From positions 1-55,711 of the forward strand of contig NZ_AXAZ01000059.1 in assembly GCF_000473065.1 (NCBI RefSeq): DNA of 55,711 bases, read 5' to 3'. The position numbers and the translations under genes are program-made. Under the pieces are notes generated by a model. The model was not told where the DNA came from. It was given only the letters and a program-made list of their open reading frames with translations, and made no database searches. The DNA is from Bradyrhizobium sp. WSM1743. GTDB lineage: Bacteria; Pseudomonadota; Alphaproteobacteria; Rhizobiales; Xanthobacteraceae. Position 1 is the first letter of the stretch. Every line of letters starts with the position of its first letter. Below are positions 12,319-24,104 of the stretch, one piece after another.

Positions 12319-12709
12319 CTAAGTTCGGCGATGTTTCAGGGGTGTCGTTTCTGCCTCGCGAGATCCGTACAGCTCGACATAGATGCGTTCGAGCACGGCG
12401 GTCAAATCGCTCTTGATCTCAATTCCGGAAGCGGATGACGCTGTAACCTTCACGTTCGAGCCAACCTTGACGCACAAGATCGCGTGCGGCTGTATCGTCT
12501 TCATTGTGGTGCCCGCCATCGAGTTCGATGATGAGGCGTTTGGCTGGGCAGAAGAAATCGACGACGTAAGGCCCGATCGGCGCTTGGCGGCGGAAGTGTG
12601 AGCCTTCGAGCGGGAGATTCTTGAGGGCGCGCCACAGGATGCGCTCGTGCGGCGTCGTGTTGGCCCTCATCTTCTTCGCGGCGGCGCGTCGGATTGATGT
12701 CGAGACCAT
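12319..12709 (-). pseudogene. DUF559 (Vsr/PD-(D/E)XK-like) protein gene broken by a frameshift
   Basis: From ATG 12709 the frame reads TTPHERILWRALKN, FRRQAPIGPYVVDFFCP and LIIELDGGHHNEDD, all hallmarks of DUF559 endonuclease-like proteins, then stops at 12419-12421 right after EGYSVIRFRN. The family normally continues with 'N-EVL-NLEGVLE-I...'. Exactly that, EIKSDLTAVLERIYVELYGSREAE, is found in another frame immediately downstream, ending at 12319. A net shift of one base (for example loss of two) near 12421-12425 explains both pieces. The first 90 bases of the longer open frame upstream of 12709 are just the adjoining palindromic repeat. A truncated 96-residue product could still be made, since the catalytic-looking part is before the break. 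Confidence 0.8.
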
Positions 12710-12719
12710 TGTTGCGGCT

Positions 12720-12780
12720 TCACCCCACCCCGCTCGCGCTTGGCGCGAGCGACCCCTCCCCCTCCAGGGGAGGGTAAGCG
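12720..12780. repeat. Palindromic element (family A), half copy
   Basis: Begins CACCCCACCCCGCTCGCG and ends CTCCAGGGGAGGGTAAGCG; it matches the right half of 6651-6846. It touches the start of the DUF559 pseudogene. Confidence 0.75.
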
Positions 12781-12817
12781 AAGCGCGCTCGCGTTGCAAT
12801 TGTAAGTGGTGGAGCGG

Positions 12818-13591
12818 CTACACCGCCGCCGTGGTGACGCCGCCGTCGATGACGATGGTCTGGCCGGTCATGAAGCTCGAGGCGTCGGAGGCGAGGTAGG
12901 CGACGGCGCCGGCGATTTCGTCGGGTTCGCCGATGCGGCGCAGCGGCGTGGTGGCGGTGCGGCGCTTCAGGTTGGCTTCGTCTTCCCAGAGGGCGCGCGC
13001 GAAATCGGTCTTGACGAGACCGGGCGCGATGCAGTTGACGCGGACGCCTTTCGGGCCCCATTCGCCGGCGAGCGAGCGGCACAGCGCGAAGTCGGCGGCC
13101 TTGGAGATGCCGTAGGCGCCGATCACGGTGGAGCCGCGCAAGCCGCCGATCGAGGAGATGATGATCACCGAGCCGTTGCCGCGCTCGGCCATCTGCGGGA
13201 TGGCGAGCGCTGAGAGCCAGATGTTGCTCTTGACGTTCGAGCCCATGATCTTGTCGAAGGCTTCGTCCGTGATGTCGAGCAGCGGGCCGTAATAGGGATT
13301 GACCGCGGCGTTGCAGACGAGGATGTCGATCTTGCCGTAATGCTTGGTGCTGCCTGCGATCAGCGCCTCGACCTCGTTCTTGCGCGCGATGTTGCAGGGG
13401 ATGACGGTTGCCTCGCCGCCGGCCGCAATGATGCCGTCGGCGACCTCCTTGCAGGCCTCAAGCTTGCGCGAGGAGACCACGACCTTGGCGCCGAGCTTTG
13501 CCAGGAGTTCAGCGGAGGAGCGGCCGATGCCGCGGCTGGAGCCGGTGACGACGGCGACCTTGCCGGTGAGATCGAACGGGGTGTTTTTCAT
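12818..13591 (-). CDS. SDR-family oxidoreductase, last gene of the pim-type operon
   Basis: A 257-residue classical short-chain dehydrogenase. NAD(P)-binding TGSSRGIG is at about 16-23, followed by NAAVNPYYGPL (DHRS4-like), IIISSIGGLRG with the catalytic serine, YGISKAA (YxxxK) and CIAPGLVKTDFA; the C-terminus MTGQTIVIDGGVTTAAV is the usual end. It lies on the same strand as pimFABCD, about 160 bases after pimD across a repeat, in the place where R. palustris has pimE (an enoyl-CoA hydratase, from memory). Likely role, by context only: a hydroxyacyl-CoA or related dehydrogenase in dicarboxylate breakdown. Confidence 0.85.
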   Translation of the reverse strand: MKNTPFDLTGKVAVVTGSSRGIGRSSAELLAKLGAKVVVSSRKLEACKEVADGIIAAGGEATVIPCNIARKNEVEALIAGSTKHYGKIDILVCNAAVNPYYGPLLDITDEAFDKIMGSNVKSNIWLSALAIPQMAERGNGSVIIISSIGGLRGSTVIGAYGISKAADFALCRSLAGEWGPKGVRVNCIAPGLVKTDFARALWEDEANLKRRTATTPLRRIGEPDEIAGAVAYLASDASSFMTGQTIVIDGGVTTAAV

Positions 13592-13622
13592 TGGTGTTGC
13601 TCCGCTGATTCAACTTGCTCCG

Positions 13623-13727
13623 TGTCATCGCCCGACTTGATCGGGCGATCCAGTATTCCAGAGGCGGCGCGGCTAGAATCGAGAAGCCGCGGCGTACTGG
13701 ATCCCCCGCTTTCGCGGAGGATGACAG
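13623..13727. repeat. Palindromic intergenic element (family F)
   Basis: Contains GATCCAGTATTCCAGAGGC and the complementary GCGGCGTACTGGATC, bounded by TGTCATCG and GATGACAG. A sister copy is at 40142-40243. It separates pimD from the SDR gene. Confidence 0.75.
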
Positions 13728-13749
13728 TCGTCGCGTGGTCCAGATCGAC

Positions 13750-14892
13750 TCAGATCAACCCGCCCGCGTCCGCGACGCGGCGCTGGTGGTAGTCGGTGTC
13801 GCCGAAGGTGTTCTCGATCATGGTCAGGCGCTTGAAGTAGTGGCCGATCTTCGCCTCCATGGTCATGCCGATGCCGCCGTGGAGCTGGATCGACTGCTGG
13901 CCGACGAATTTGGCGGACTTGCCGATCTGCACCTTGGCCGCGGCGATCGCGTTGGTGCGCTCCTTGGCGTCCTCGAAGTCGTTCGCCATGGTCGCGAACA
14001 TCGACATCGAGCGCGCCTGCTCGGCCGCGACGAACATGTCGGAGGCGCGGTGCTGCAGCGACTGGAACGAGCCGATCGCGACGCCGAACTGTTTTCGCGT
14101 CTTGATGTACTCGACCGTGGTCTTGAGCGATTCGTCCATCAGGCCGACCGCCTCGGCACAAAGCGCGACGCGGGCTTCATCGACCACGCGCTCGATCAGC
14201 GCCAGCGAATCCTCGGGGTTGCCGAGCACGGCATCGGCGCCGACCTCGACGCCGGTGAAGGTGATGTCGGCGGCATGCAGGCCGTCCTGGGTCGGGTAGG
14301 ACTTTTTCGTGACGCCCTTGGCATTCGCGGGGACCAGGAAGACGCCGATGCCGCTTCTGTCGCGGCGATCGCCCTTGGTGCGGGCGGTGACGACAAGCGT
14401 GTCGGCATTCTCGCCGTTGAGCACGACGAACTTCTCGCCGTCGATGACCCAACCGTCGCCCTTCTTCTTCGCCGTCGTCGAGACGTCGAACAGATCGTAG
14501 CGCGAGTTCTTCTCGATCTGGGCGAACGCCAGCGTCTTGCTGCCGTCGATGATGGCAGGCACATGCGCAGCCTTCTGCGCATCGGTGGCGGCGTGGCGCA
14601 GGAAGCCGCCACCGATCACGACCGTTGCCAGATACGGCTCCAGCACCAGCGCCTTGCCGAGCGCTTCCATCACGATCATGGTCTCGACGCCACCGCCGCC
14701 GAAGCCACCGTCGGCCTCAGCGAAGGGCAGGCCGAGCAGGCCCTGCTCGGCGAGCTTGAGCCAGACCGTTTTGCTCCAGCCGCCCTTCTCCGCCATGTAC
14801 TTCTTGCGCTGCTCGAAATCGTAGGAATCGGTCAGCAGGCCGTCGATGCTTTCCTTGAGAAGCCGCTGCTCCTCGTTCAGGTCAAAATCCAT
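13750..14892 (-). CDS. pimD: Acyl-CoA dehydrogenase, small subunit type (PimD-like)
   Basis: A 380-residue FAD acyl-CoA dehydrogenase, starting MDFDLNEEQRLLKESIDGLL. It shows LPFAEADGGFGGGGVETMI, the central beta domain with IDGEKFVVLNGENADTLVV, and the C-terminal helices GQQSIQLHGGIGMTMEAKIGHYFKR (read in two pieces). With PimC it is expected to form the heteromeric pimeloyl-CoA dehydrogenase of R. palustris-type operons. ATG 14892 is taken; the open frame runs 78 bases further up only because of a repeat. It follows pimC by about 185 bases, filled by a family-C palindrome. Confidence 0.87.
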   Translation of the reverse strand: MDFDLNEEQRLLKESIDGLLTDSYDFEQRKKYMAEKGGWSKTVWLKLAEQGLLGLPFAEADGGFGGGGVETMIVMEALGKALVLEPYLATVVIGGGFLRHAATDAQKAAHVPAIIDGSKTLAFAQIEKNSRYDLFDVSTTAKKKGDGWVIDGEKFVVLNGENADTLVVTARTKGDRRDRSGIGVFLVPANAKGVTKKSYPTQDGLHAADITFTGVEVGADAVLGNPEDSLALIERVVDEARVALCAEAVGLMDESLKTTVEYIKTRKQFGVAIGSFQSLQHRASDMFVAAEQARSMSMFATMANDFEDAKERTNAIAAAKVQIGKSAKFVGQQSIQLHGGIGMTMEAKIGHYFKRLTMIENTFGDTDYHQRRVADAGGLI

Positions 14893-14929
14893 GTTGTTTG
14901 GTTCCTCGTACCCGGACTTATTTGGCTTC

Positions 14930-15034
14930 GTCATTCCGGGATGGCCCGAAGGGCCAGGCCCGGAATCCATTTCGCCTCAGCGTATGCGGCCCGATGGATT
15001 CCGGGTTCGCGACTTCGTCGCGCCCCGGAATGAC
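14930..15034. repeat. Palindromic element (family C) between pimC and pimD
   Basis: Begins GTCATTCCGGGATGGCCCG and ends GCGCCCCGGAATGAC, with complementary inner parts CCCGGAATCCAT and ATGGATTCCGGG. It is one of five copies of the family in the window. Confidence 0.8.
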
Positions 15035-15077
15035 GGTGGAAAGATTGCCCTCCCCGCCTTCGCGGAGAGGGAGCACA

Positions 15078-16268
15078 TCACAGCCCCAGCACCGCCTTGG
15101 CGATGATGTTGCGCTGGATCTCGTTGGAGCCGCCGTAGATCGAGACCTTGCGGTTGTTGAAGTAGCTCGGCGCGATCTGGGCGGTCCAATCCATGGCTTC
15201 GTTGGAGCCGTCGTCGCCGTGCACGTCATAGGGCGCGGCGAAGGGGCCGATCACTTCCATCAAGAGCTCGGTGGTGGTCTGCTGGATCTCGGAGCCCTTG
15301 ATCTTCAGCACTGACGAAGCCGGGTTCGGCTTGCCCTTGCCGTGCTTGCCCTCGTCCGCGACGACGCGGAGCTGGGTCAGCTCGAGCGCCTTCAGCTCGA
15401 TCTCGCAGGCCGCCAGCTTCTCGCGGAAGGCGGCATCCTGGATGATCGGGCGGCCGCCGGACTCGACCTTTGAGGCGAGATCCTTGATGCGGCGGATGCG
15501 CTCCTTGGAGACGCCGACGCGGGCGATGCCGGTGCGCTCATTGCCGAGCAGGAACTTTGCGTAGTCCCAGCCCTTGTTCTCCTCGCCGATCAGGTTCTCG
15601 ATTGGGACTTCCACGTCGTCGAAGAAGACCTCGTTGACCTCATGGCCGCCATCGATGGTCTGGATCGGACGCACGGTCACGCCCTTCGACTTCATCGAGA
15701 ACACGATGAAGGAGATACCCATCTGCTTCTTGGCGCTGGCATCGGTGCGGCACAGGCAGAAGATCATGTCGGCGTGCTGGGCGAGCGTCGTCCAGGTCTT
15801 CTGGCCGTTGATGATCCACTTGTCGCCACGGCGCTCGGCCTTGGTCTTGAGCGAGGCGAGGTCGGAGCCGGAGCCCGGCTCGGAGAAGCCCTGGCACCAC
15901 CAATCGTCGACATTGGCGATCCGCGGCAGGTACTTCTTCTTCTGCTTCTCGTTGCCGAAGGTGTAGATGACTGGCCCGACCATGCTGACGCCGAAGGCGA
16001 GCGGCTGCGGCGCCGGATAGGACTGCAGCTCCTCGTTGAAGATATAGTGCTGCACGCTGGTCCAGCCGGTGCCGCCATATTCCTTCGGCCAATGGCTGAC
16101 GCCCCAGCCCTTCTTGTTGAGGATGCGCCACCACGTCACCATCTCGTCCTTGGTGAGATGACGGCCCTCGACCAGCTTGCGCCGCGTATCCGGCGGCACG
16201 TTGTCGCGGAAGAACTGCCGCACTTCCTCGCGAAACGCCTGCTCTTCTTTCGTGAATGCGAGATCCAT
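15078..16268 (-). CDS. pimC: Acyl-CoA dehydrogenase, large subunit type (PimC-like)
   Basis: A 396-residue acyl-CoA dehydrogenase beginning MDLAFTKEEQAFREEVRQFF. It has WPKEYGGTGWTSVQHYIF, CQGFSEPGSGSDLASLKTKA (flavin/substrate motif) and NGQKTWTTLAQHADMIFC in the middle domain, and SIYGGSNEIQRNIIAKAVLG at the C-terminus. It is the partner of pimD. In R. palustris PimC/PimD introduce the alpha-beta double bond in dicarboxylyl-CoA esters. ATG 16268 follows the thiolase gene after about 135 bases holding a palindrome. Confidence 0.88.
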   Translation of the reverse strand: MDLAFTKEEQAFREEVRQFFRDNVPPDTRRKLVEGRHLTKDEMVTWWRILNKKGWGVSHWPKEYGGTGWTSVQHYIFNEELQSYPAPQPLAFGVSMVGPVIYTFGNEKQKKKYLPRIANVDDWWCQGFSEPGSGSDLASLKTKAERRGDKWIINGQKTWTTLAQHADMIFCLCRTDASAKKQMGISFIVFSMKSKGVTVRPIQTIDGGHEVNEVFFDDVEVPIENLIGEENKGWDYAKFLLGNERTGIARVGVSKERIRRIKDLASKVESGGRPIIQDAAFREKLAACEIELKALELTQLRVVADEGKHGKGKPNPASSVLKIKGSEIQQTTTELLMEVIGPFAAPYDVHGDDGSNEAMDWTAQIAPSYFNNRKVSIYGGSNEIQRNIIAKAVLGL

Positions 16269-16299
16269 TGGATCCTCCTGTGAGCGCTATTCTCTATTC

Positions 16300-16395
16300 G
16301 TCACTCCGGGGCGCGCGAAGCGCGAACCCGGAGTCCAGAAGTTTGTGGCTCGAGGTTCCGGGTTCATTCGCGTACCGCGAATGCCCCGGAACGAC
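16300..16395. repeat. Palindromic element (family C) between pimB and pimC
   Basis: Starts GTCACTCCGGGGCGCGCG and ends ATGCCCCGGAACGAC. The arms are diverged compared with the copies at 19294, 33174 and 53062. The element is intra-operonic. Confidence 0.75.
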
Positions 16396-16403
16396 GGGGC
16401 CTG

Positions 16404-17591
16404 TTACTGCAGCACCTCGAACAAGCCGGCCGCGCCCATGCCGCCGCCGACGCACATGGTGACGACCACGTATTTGGCCTTGCGGCGACGGCCTTCGATC
16501 AGGGCGTGGCCGGTCAGGCGCGCGCCGGACATGCCGTAGGGATGGCCGACCGAGATCGCGCCGCCATTGATGTTGATCTTGTCGGGATCGATGCCGAGCT
16601 TGTCGCGGCAATACAGCACCTGCACGGCGAAGGCTTCGTTCAGCTCCCAGAGTCCGATGTCGTCGACGGTGAGGCCGTGGCGCTTCAAAAGGCGCGGCAC
16701 GGCGAAGACCGGGCCGATGCCCATCTCGTCCGGCTCGCAGCCGGCGGAGACGAAGCCGCGGAAGATGCCGAGCGGCGCAAGGCCGCGCTTGGCGGCTTCC
16801 TTGTCGCTCATGATGACGGACGCGCTGGCGCCGTCGGAGAGCTGGCTGGCATTGCCGGCGGTGATGGTGAAGCCCTCGCCGCGCACCGGCTTGAGGCCGG
16901 CGAGACCTTCGGCGGTGGTCTCGGGGCGCGGGCCTTCGTCCTGCGACAGCGTGACTTCCTTCATCGACACGGCGCCGGTTGCCTTGTCGGTGACCGCCAT
17001 CTGCGTCGTGATCGGCGCGAGCTCGTCCTTGAACTTGCCGCCCTGCTGCGCGGCGGCGGTGCGGCGCTGGCTCTCCAGCGAATATTCGTCCTGGCGTTCG
17101 CGCGAGATGCCGTAGCGCTTGGCGACGATTTCGGCGGTGTCGATCATGGGCATGTAGACCTCGCCCTTGATCTTGAGCAGCGCCGGATCCTGAGCGTGGA
17201 AGCCGTTCATCTTGTCGTTCTGCACGAGCGAGATCGACTCGCCGCCGCCGCCGACCGCGATCTCGACGCCGTCAAAAATCACCGAGCGCGCGGCGAGCGC
17301 GATCGCCTGCAGGCCCGAGGCGCACTGCCGGTCGATGGTGGTGCCGGCAACGCTGACGGGCAGGCCGGCGCGGAGCAGCGCCTTGCGCGCGATGTTGCCG
17401 CCGGTCGCGCCCTGCTGCAGCGCCGCGCCCATCACGACGTCCTCGACCTCCTTCGGATCGACTTTTGCGCGCGCGACGGCTTCGCCGATGGCGTGGCCGA
17501 GAAGGGTTGCGCCCTCGGTGGCGTTGAGCGCGCCGCGATAGGCCTTGCCGATCGGGGTGCGGGCGGTGGAAACGATGACGGCGTCGGTCAC
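16404..17591 (-). CDS. pimB: Acetyl-CoA acyltransferase (thiolase), PimB-like
   Basis: A 395-residue degradative thiolase cleaving 3-ketoacyl-CoA to acetyl-CoA and a shortened acyl-CoA. The nucleophilic cysteine is in DRQCASGLQAIALAA (near residue 88), with GHPYGMSGAR (histidine near 349) and CVGGGMGAAGLFEV (second cysteine near 380) at the C-terminus. The start is GTG 17591, supported by AGGAGG a few bases upstream on the minus strand; it overlaps the pimA stop by 4 bases (GTGA), so translation is coupled. A role in dicarboxylate or fatty-acid beta-oxidation is inferred from the operon. Confidence 0.9.
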   Translation of the reverse strand: MTDAVIVSTARTPIGKAYRGALNATEGATLLGHAIGEAVARAKVDPKEVEDVVMGAALQQGATGGNIARKALLRAGLPVSVAGTTIDRQCASGLQAIALAARSVIFDGVEIAVGGGGESISLVQNDKMNGFHAQDPALLKIKGEVYMPMIDTAEIVAKRYGISRERQDEYSLESQRRTAAAQQGGKFKDELAPITTQMAVTDKATGAVSMKEVTLSQDEGPRPETTAEGLAGLKPVRGEGFTITAGNASQLSDGASASVIMSDKEAAKRGLAPLGIFRGFVSAGCEPDEMGIGPVFAVPRLLKRHGLTVDDIGLWELNEAFAVQVLYCRDKLGIDPDKININGGAISVGHPYGMSGARLTGHALIEGRRRKAKYVVVTMCVGGGMGAAGLFEVLQ

Positions 17592-19270
17592 GAGCGACCT
17601 CCTGATGCAGTTTTGGTGGATTGTGACGGTTTCTGCTGCTGGCGCAATTCGTGGCGCGACAATTTTCCGACCGGCGTGCGCGGCAGGTCGTCGACGAACT
17701 CGACCGCAGCCGGCAATTCGTGCTTGCCGAGCTTGCCGGCAAGCTGCGCGCGCAGTTCCTCAAGCGAGAACGGCTTTGCGTCGGGCCTCAGCTTGATGAA
17801 GGCTTTTGCAGCTTCGCCGCGATACTGCTCGGGGATGCCGAGCACGATCACCTCGTGCACGCCCGGGATGGTGTAGATCGCCTGCTCGATCATCTGCGGA
17901 TAGACGTTGAAGCCGCCGGAGATGATCATGTCCTTCTTGCGATCGACCAGGAAGAAATAGCCGTCGGTGTCGACATAGCCGATGTCGCCGGTGAGCAAGC
18001 GGCCGTCGACGAAGGCCTCCGTGGAGCCCTCCGGCTTGTTCCAGTAGCCCTTGGTGACGTTCGGGCCCTTGATGCGGATCTCGCCGACCTCGCCGGGCGG
18101 CAGCACCTTTGTCGGATCGTCCAGCGCGACGACGTCGAGCTCGATGCCGGGCAGCATCAGGCCGATCGAGCCGGGCTTGTCGGGACCGGTGGGCGGATGG
18201 CCGGTGCCCGGCGAGCAGGTCTCGGTCATGCCCCAGCCGCTGCGCAGCTTCTTGCCGACCTTGCGCTCGAAGAAGCTCGCGATCTCCACCGGCAGCGGCG
18301 CGCCGCCGGAGCCGATGGTGGCGAGCGAGGAGAAGTCGCGCTTGTCGAGATCGGCCAATGCGGCGATCGCGATCCACATCGTCGGCACGCCCGGGAAGTA
18401 AGTCGCGCGCTTGATCTCGATGTCGCGCATGACAGCTTCGACGTCGAAGCGCTGGTGCAGCGAGATCAGGTTGCCGCGGCGGAGCGAGGATAGCAGCACG
18501 ACGGTGAGCGCATAGATGTGGAACAGCGGCAGCACGCAGATGACGCGTTCGATGACATCGCCGCGCGCGGCGCGCGCCGGCTTGCCCCAGACGTCGTAGA
18601 TCGACACGGCCGAGGTGAGATTGCCGTGGGTGAGCATCGCCCCCTTGGGCAGGCCGGTGGTGCCGCCGGTATATTGCAGCAGCGCGACGTCGTCGGCGGT
18701 CACGGACGGCCACTGTGCCGGCGCGGTGGCGCCTTCGACGAAAGTCTTGAAGGTGACGATGCGGGGATCATCGGGGATCGCCGCCTGCGGCGTGCCGACC
18801 TTGCCCCAATGATCGTCCTCGCAGACGACGAGGCGGTCAATCAGGCCCTTCTCCAGGAATTTCAGCGCGGTGGGCAGCAGCGCCTGGAGGTTCGAGGTGA
18901 CCAGCAGGCGCGAGCCGGAGTCGGAGATCTTGTGCGTCAGCGCGATCTCGCCGTCGAGCGGGGAGAGATGCGCGACGCGGGCGCCGGCCTTCAATGCGCC
19001 GAAGAAGTTGACGGGATGATCGGGCGTGTTGCCGAGGAACAGCGCGACGGAAGAGTTGTTGCCGCAGCCTGCGCGCAGAAACGCCGCCGCGGCGCGTTCC
19101 GCCATCGCGCCGAGCTCGGTGTAGGTGATCGGGCGGTCGCGGAACTCCAGCGCGGTGCGCGGGCCGTAGTCGGCGGCGGCTTTCGACAAGAGGTCGGGGA
19201 GCGTGCCCTGGGCGATGGTGTCGTCCCACCGCACGCCCTCGGGATAAAACTGTTCGCCGGGATGGGTCAT
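17588..19270 (-). CDS. pimA: Dicarboxylate/long-chain acyl-CoA ligase, PimA-like
   Basis: A 560-residue ANL-superfamily ligase that activates a carboxylic acid via an acyl-AMP. The P-loop-like motif LQYTGGTTGLPKGAM is near residue 200, WGMTETCSPGTGHPP marks the A5 region, and DRKKDMIISGGFNVYP the hinge; the C-terminal GKLSRHELRQQ carries the catalytic lysine. R. palustris PimA is known to take C7-C14 dicarboxylates and fatty acids; the assignment here rests on family plus the F-A-B-C-D order. ATG 19270 (MTHPGEQFYPEG) is preferred over an in-frame GTG at 19288. Confidence 0.88.
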   Translation of the reverse strand: MTHPGEQFYPEGVRWDDTIAQGTLPDLLSKAAADYGPRTALEFRDRPITYTELGAMAERAAAAFLRAGCGNNSSVALFLGNTPDHPVNFFGALKAGARVAHLSPLDGEIALTHKISDSGSRLLVTSNLQALLPTALKFLEKGLIDRLVVCEDDHWGKVGTPQAAIPDDPRIVTFKTFVEGATAPAQWPSVTADDVALLQYTGGTTGLPKGAMLTHGNLTSAVSIYDVWGKPARAARGDVIERVICVLPLFHIYALTVVLLSSLRRGNLISLHQRFDVEAVMRDIEIKRATYFPGVPTMWIAIAALADLDKRDFSSLATIGSGGAPLPVEIASFFERKVGKKLRSGWGMTETCSPGTGHPPTGPDKPGSIGLMLPGIELDVVALDDPTKVLPPGEVGEIRIKGPNVTKGYWNKPEGSTEAFVDGRLLTGDIGYVDTDGYFFLVDRKKDMIISGGFNVYPQMIEQAIYTIPGVHEVIVLGIPEQYRGEAAKAFIKLRPDAKPFSLEELRAQLAGKLGKHELPAAVEFVDDLPRTPVGKLSRHELRQQQKPSQSTKTASGGRS

Positions 19271-19293
19271 TGCTTCTCTAAACCACACAGACC

Positions 19294-19371
19294 GTCATTC
19301 CGGGGCGGCTCGAAGAGCCGAACCCGGAATCTCGAGATTCCGGGTTCGCCCTGCGGGCGCCCCGGAATGAC
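19294..19371. repeat. Palindromic element (family C) between pimF and pimA
   Basis: Begins GTCATTCCGGGGCGGC and ends GCGCCCCGGAATGAC. The centre 19320-19347 is a perfect 28-base palindrome whose left half is GAACCCGGAATCTC. The same 28 bases recur at 33199-33226 and 53088-53115. Confidence 0.85.
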
Positions 19372-19395
19372 TGAGAGTTGGAGCGTAAAGCTCCA

Positions 19396-21492
<2,097 letters not shown>

Positions 21493-21536
21493 GGTGTCCC
21501 TCCTTGGTGGGGATTTACTTTTGTTCGATTTCGCGG

Positions 21537-21555
21537 TGCGGAATTTAATTCCGCA
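21537..21555. promoter_or_regulatory. IclR-type palindromic operator between pimF and its regulator
   Basis: TGCGGAATTTAATTCCGCA: 9-base perfect arms around a single T. It lies 45 bases upstream of pimF and 68 bases before the regulator ATG. The form suits an IclR-family dimer site. This is the most symmetric sequence in the 130-base divergent gap. Confidence 0.6.
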
Positions 21556-21622
21556 TCTTGACGGCAGGGTTATTTTGAAGCACGGACGTTGTCAACGACT
21601 CCGCGCAAGAAGCAGATCAGGG

Positions 21623-22489
21623 ATGAAGCGTACAGGAAAGAAGACTGCGACCGATCGGAATTTCGTCGTCGCGCTTTCCCGCGGACTGGATGTATTGCGC
21701 GCGTTCCAACCCAATGACGGCCTTCTCGGCAATCAGGAGATTGCGGCCCGCACCAATCTGCCCAAGCCGACCGTGTCGCGGCTGACCTACACGTTGACCA
21801 AGCTCGGCTATCTGACGCCGGTTCCCCGGTTCGAGAAGTACCAGCTCGCACCCGCAGCGATGTCGCTCGGTTACGCGGCACTGGCCAATCTGGGCGTTCG
21901 GCATTTGTCCGAGCCGTTCCGCGAGGAAGTGATGCGCGCGACCGGCGGCGCCGTGGCCGTCGGCGGCCGCGACCGTCACAGCATGATCTATTTCGGGCAG
22001 AGCCGCGGCAGCGAGACGGTCGGTGTTCAACTTGACGTCGGCTCGCGCGTGCCGATTGCAACCAGCGCGATGGGCCGCGCCTATTTCTGGGCTCTCGACG
22101 ACGAGGGTCGCACTGAAGTGTCGCGCATACTGCGCGAACATTACGGCAGCCGCTGGCCGAAGATGCGCGATGGATTGGAGCGTTCCGGCGAGACCGTCGC
22201 GAAATACGGCTTTGCGATTTCGGTCGGCGACTGGCACGACGATATTGGCGCGGCCGGAGTCGCGCTCAAGCTCAACGATGGAACCGGACCTTACGCATTC
22301 AATTGCGGCGCGCCGGCATTCCGCTTCACGGAAGAGCGTTTGATCAACGACATTGGACCGCGTCTCCTAGCGATGGTAAGGAACATCGAAGCGGCGCTCG
22401 GGGGTCTGATGCCGCATTCAAAAAAAGACATCAGCAAAAAGCTGAAATCAGGAGGAAAAGTTGCGCGTGTGGCCGAGGGGTTCAGATAG
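21623..22489 (+). CDS. IclR-family transcriptional regulator of the pim/liv region
   Basis: A 288-residue regulator. The N-terminal winged helix covers about 10-75 (ALSRGLDVLRAFQPND, then NQEIAARTNLPKPTVSRLTY with the recognition helix), and the rest is the IclR effector-binding domain, with VGVQLDVGSRVPIATSAMGRAY and FAISVGDWHDDIGAAGVAL. The ATG at 21623 is preceded by CAGGG; the longer open frame upstream lies in the operator region. It is divergent from pimF and followed after 66 bases by livG on the same strand, so it may be transcribed with the transporter. The likely ligand is a dicarboxylate or its CoA ester (inference). Confidence 0.88.
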   Translation: MKRTGKKTATDRNFVVALSRGLDVLRAFQPNDGLLGNQEIAARTNLPKPTVSRLTYTLTKLGYLTPVPRFEKYQLAPAAMSLGYAALANLGVRHLSEPFREEVMRATGGAVAVGGRDRHSMIYFGQSRGSETVGVQLDVGSRVPIATSAMGRAYFWALDDEGRTEVSRILREHYGSRWPKMRDGLERSGETVAKYGFAISVGDWHDDIGAAGVALKLNDGTGPYAFNCGAPAFRFTEERLINDIGPRLLAMVRNIEAALGGLMPHSKKDISKKLKSGGKVARVAEGFR

Positions 22490-22555
22490 CCTTTGTCATC
22501 ATCGGGAGCGGTTCGCATCGCCCCATCGCTCACTGAACGACGTGAGCGAGACGAG

Positions 22556-23349
<794 letters not shown>

Positions 23350-23353
<4 letters not shown>

Positions 23354-24063
23354 CGACACTGCTCAACGTCAAGGACCTGCGCGCCTATTACGGCCAGGTC
23401 CAGGCGCTTCATGGCCTGTCCTTCTCGCTCAACGAGGGATCGCTGACGACGCTGCTCGGGGCCAACGGCGCCGGCAAGACCACCACGCTGCGCGCGATCT
23501 GCAACATGGTGCGCTCGACCGGCGCGATCGAGTTCGACGGCAAGCCGCTGAACAACCGCTCGACCGAGAACATCGTGCGGTTCGGCATCGCCCATGTGCC
23601 GCAGGGCCGCGGCACCTTCACCACCATGACGGTGGAGGAGAACCTCCAGCTCGGAGCCATCACCCGCAAGGACGGCGCCGGCATCGTCTCCGACATCGAG
23701 CGCATGTACGCGCACTTCCCGGTGTTGAAGCAGCGCCACACCCAGCAGGCCGGCACACTCTCCGGCGGCGAGCAACAGATGCTCGCGGTCGCCAGGGCGC
23801 TGATGCTGCGGCCGCGGCTGATGCTGCTGGACGAGCCGTCCTTCGGCCTCGCGCCGCTGGTGGTGCGCGATCTGTTCGGCATCCTCGGCAAGATCAACCG
23901 CGAGGACAAGGTGTCGATCCTGGTGGTCGAGCAGAACGCCCAGCTCGCGCTCGAGCTCGCCGACCAGGCTTATGTGATCGAGACCGGCCGCATCGTGATG
24001 TCTGGCAAAGCCAAGGACATCGCGAACAACGAAGAAATCCGCAAATCCTATCTGGGTTACTGA
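23350..24063 (+). CDS. livF: LIV-type ABC transporter ATP-binding protein (LivF-like)
   Basis: A 237-residue ABC ATPase, the second motor subunit. It has Walker A GANGAGKTT, QGRGTFTTMTVEENLQLGA (the Q-loop region typical of LivF), signature TLSGGEQQMLAVARAL, Walker B LMLLDEPSFGLAP, and VVEQNAQLALELADQAYVIE. It starts inside the livG stop (ATGA). A 220-base gap with a family-B palindrome separates it from livH, unusual for an otherwise tight operon. Confidence 0.9.
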
Positions 24064-24104
24064 GGAGCGGATGATGGCAAGGAATCACACGCGCTCTCCG
24101 TACA

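Noticed and set aside
12319..12519. Separate 66-codon gene
   Set aside because: Its sequence is the displaced C-terminus of the DUF559 protein, so it was merged into the pseudogene.
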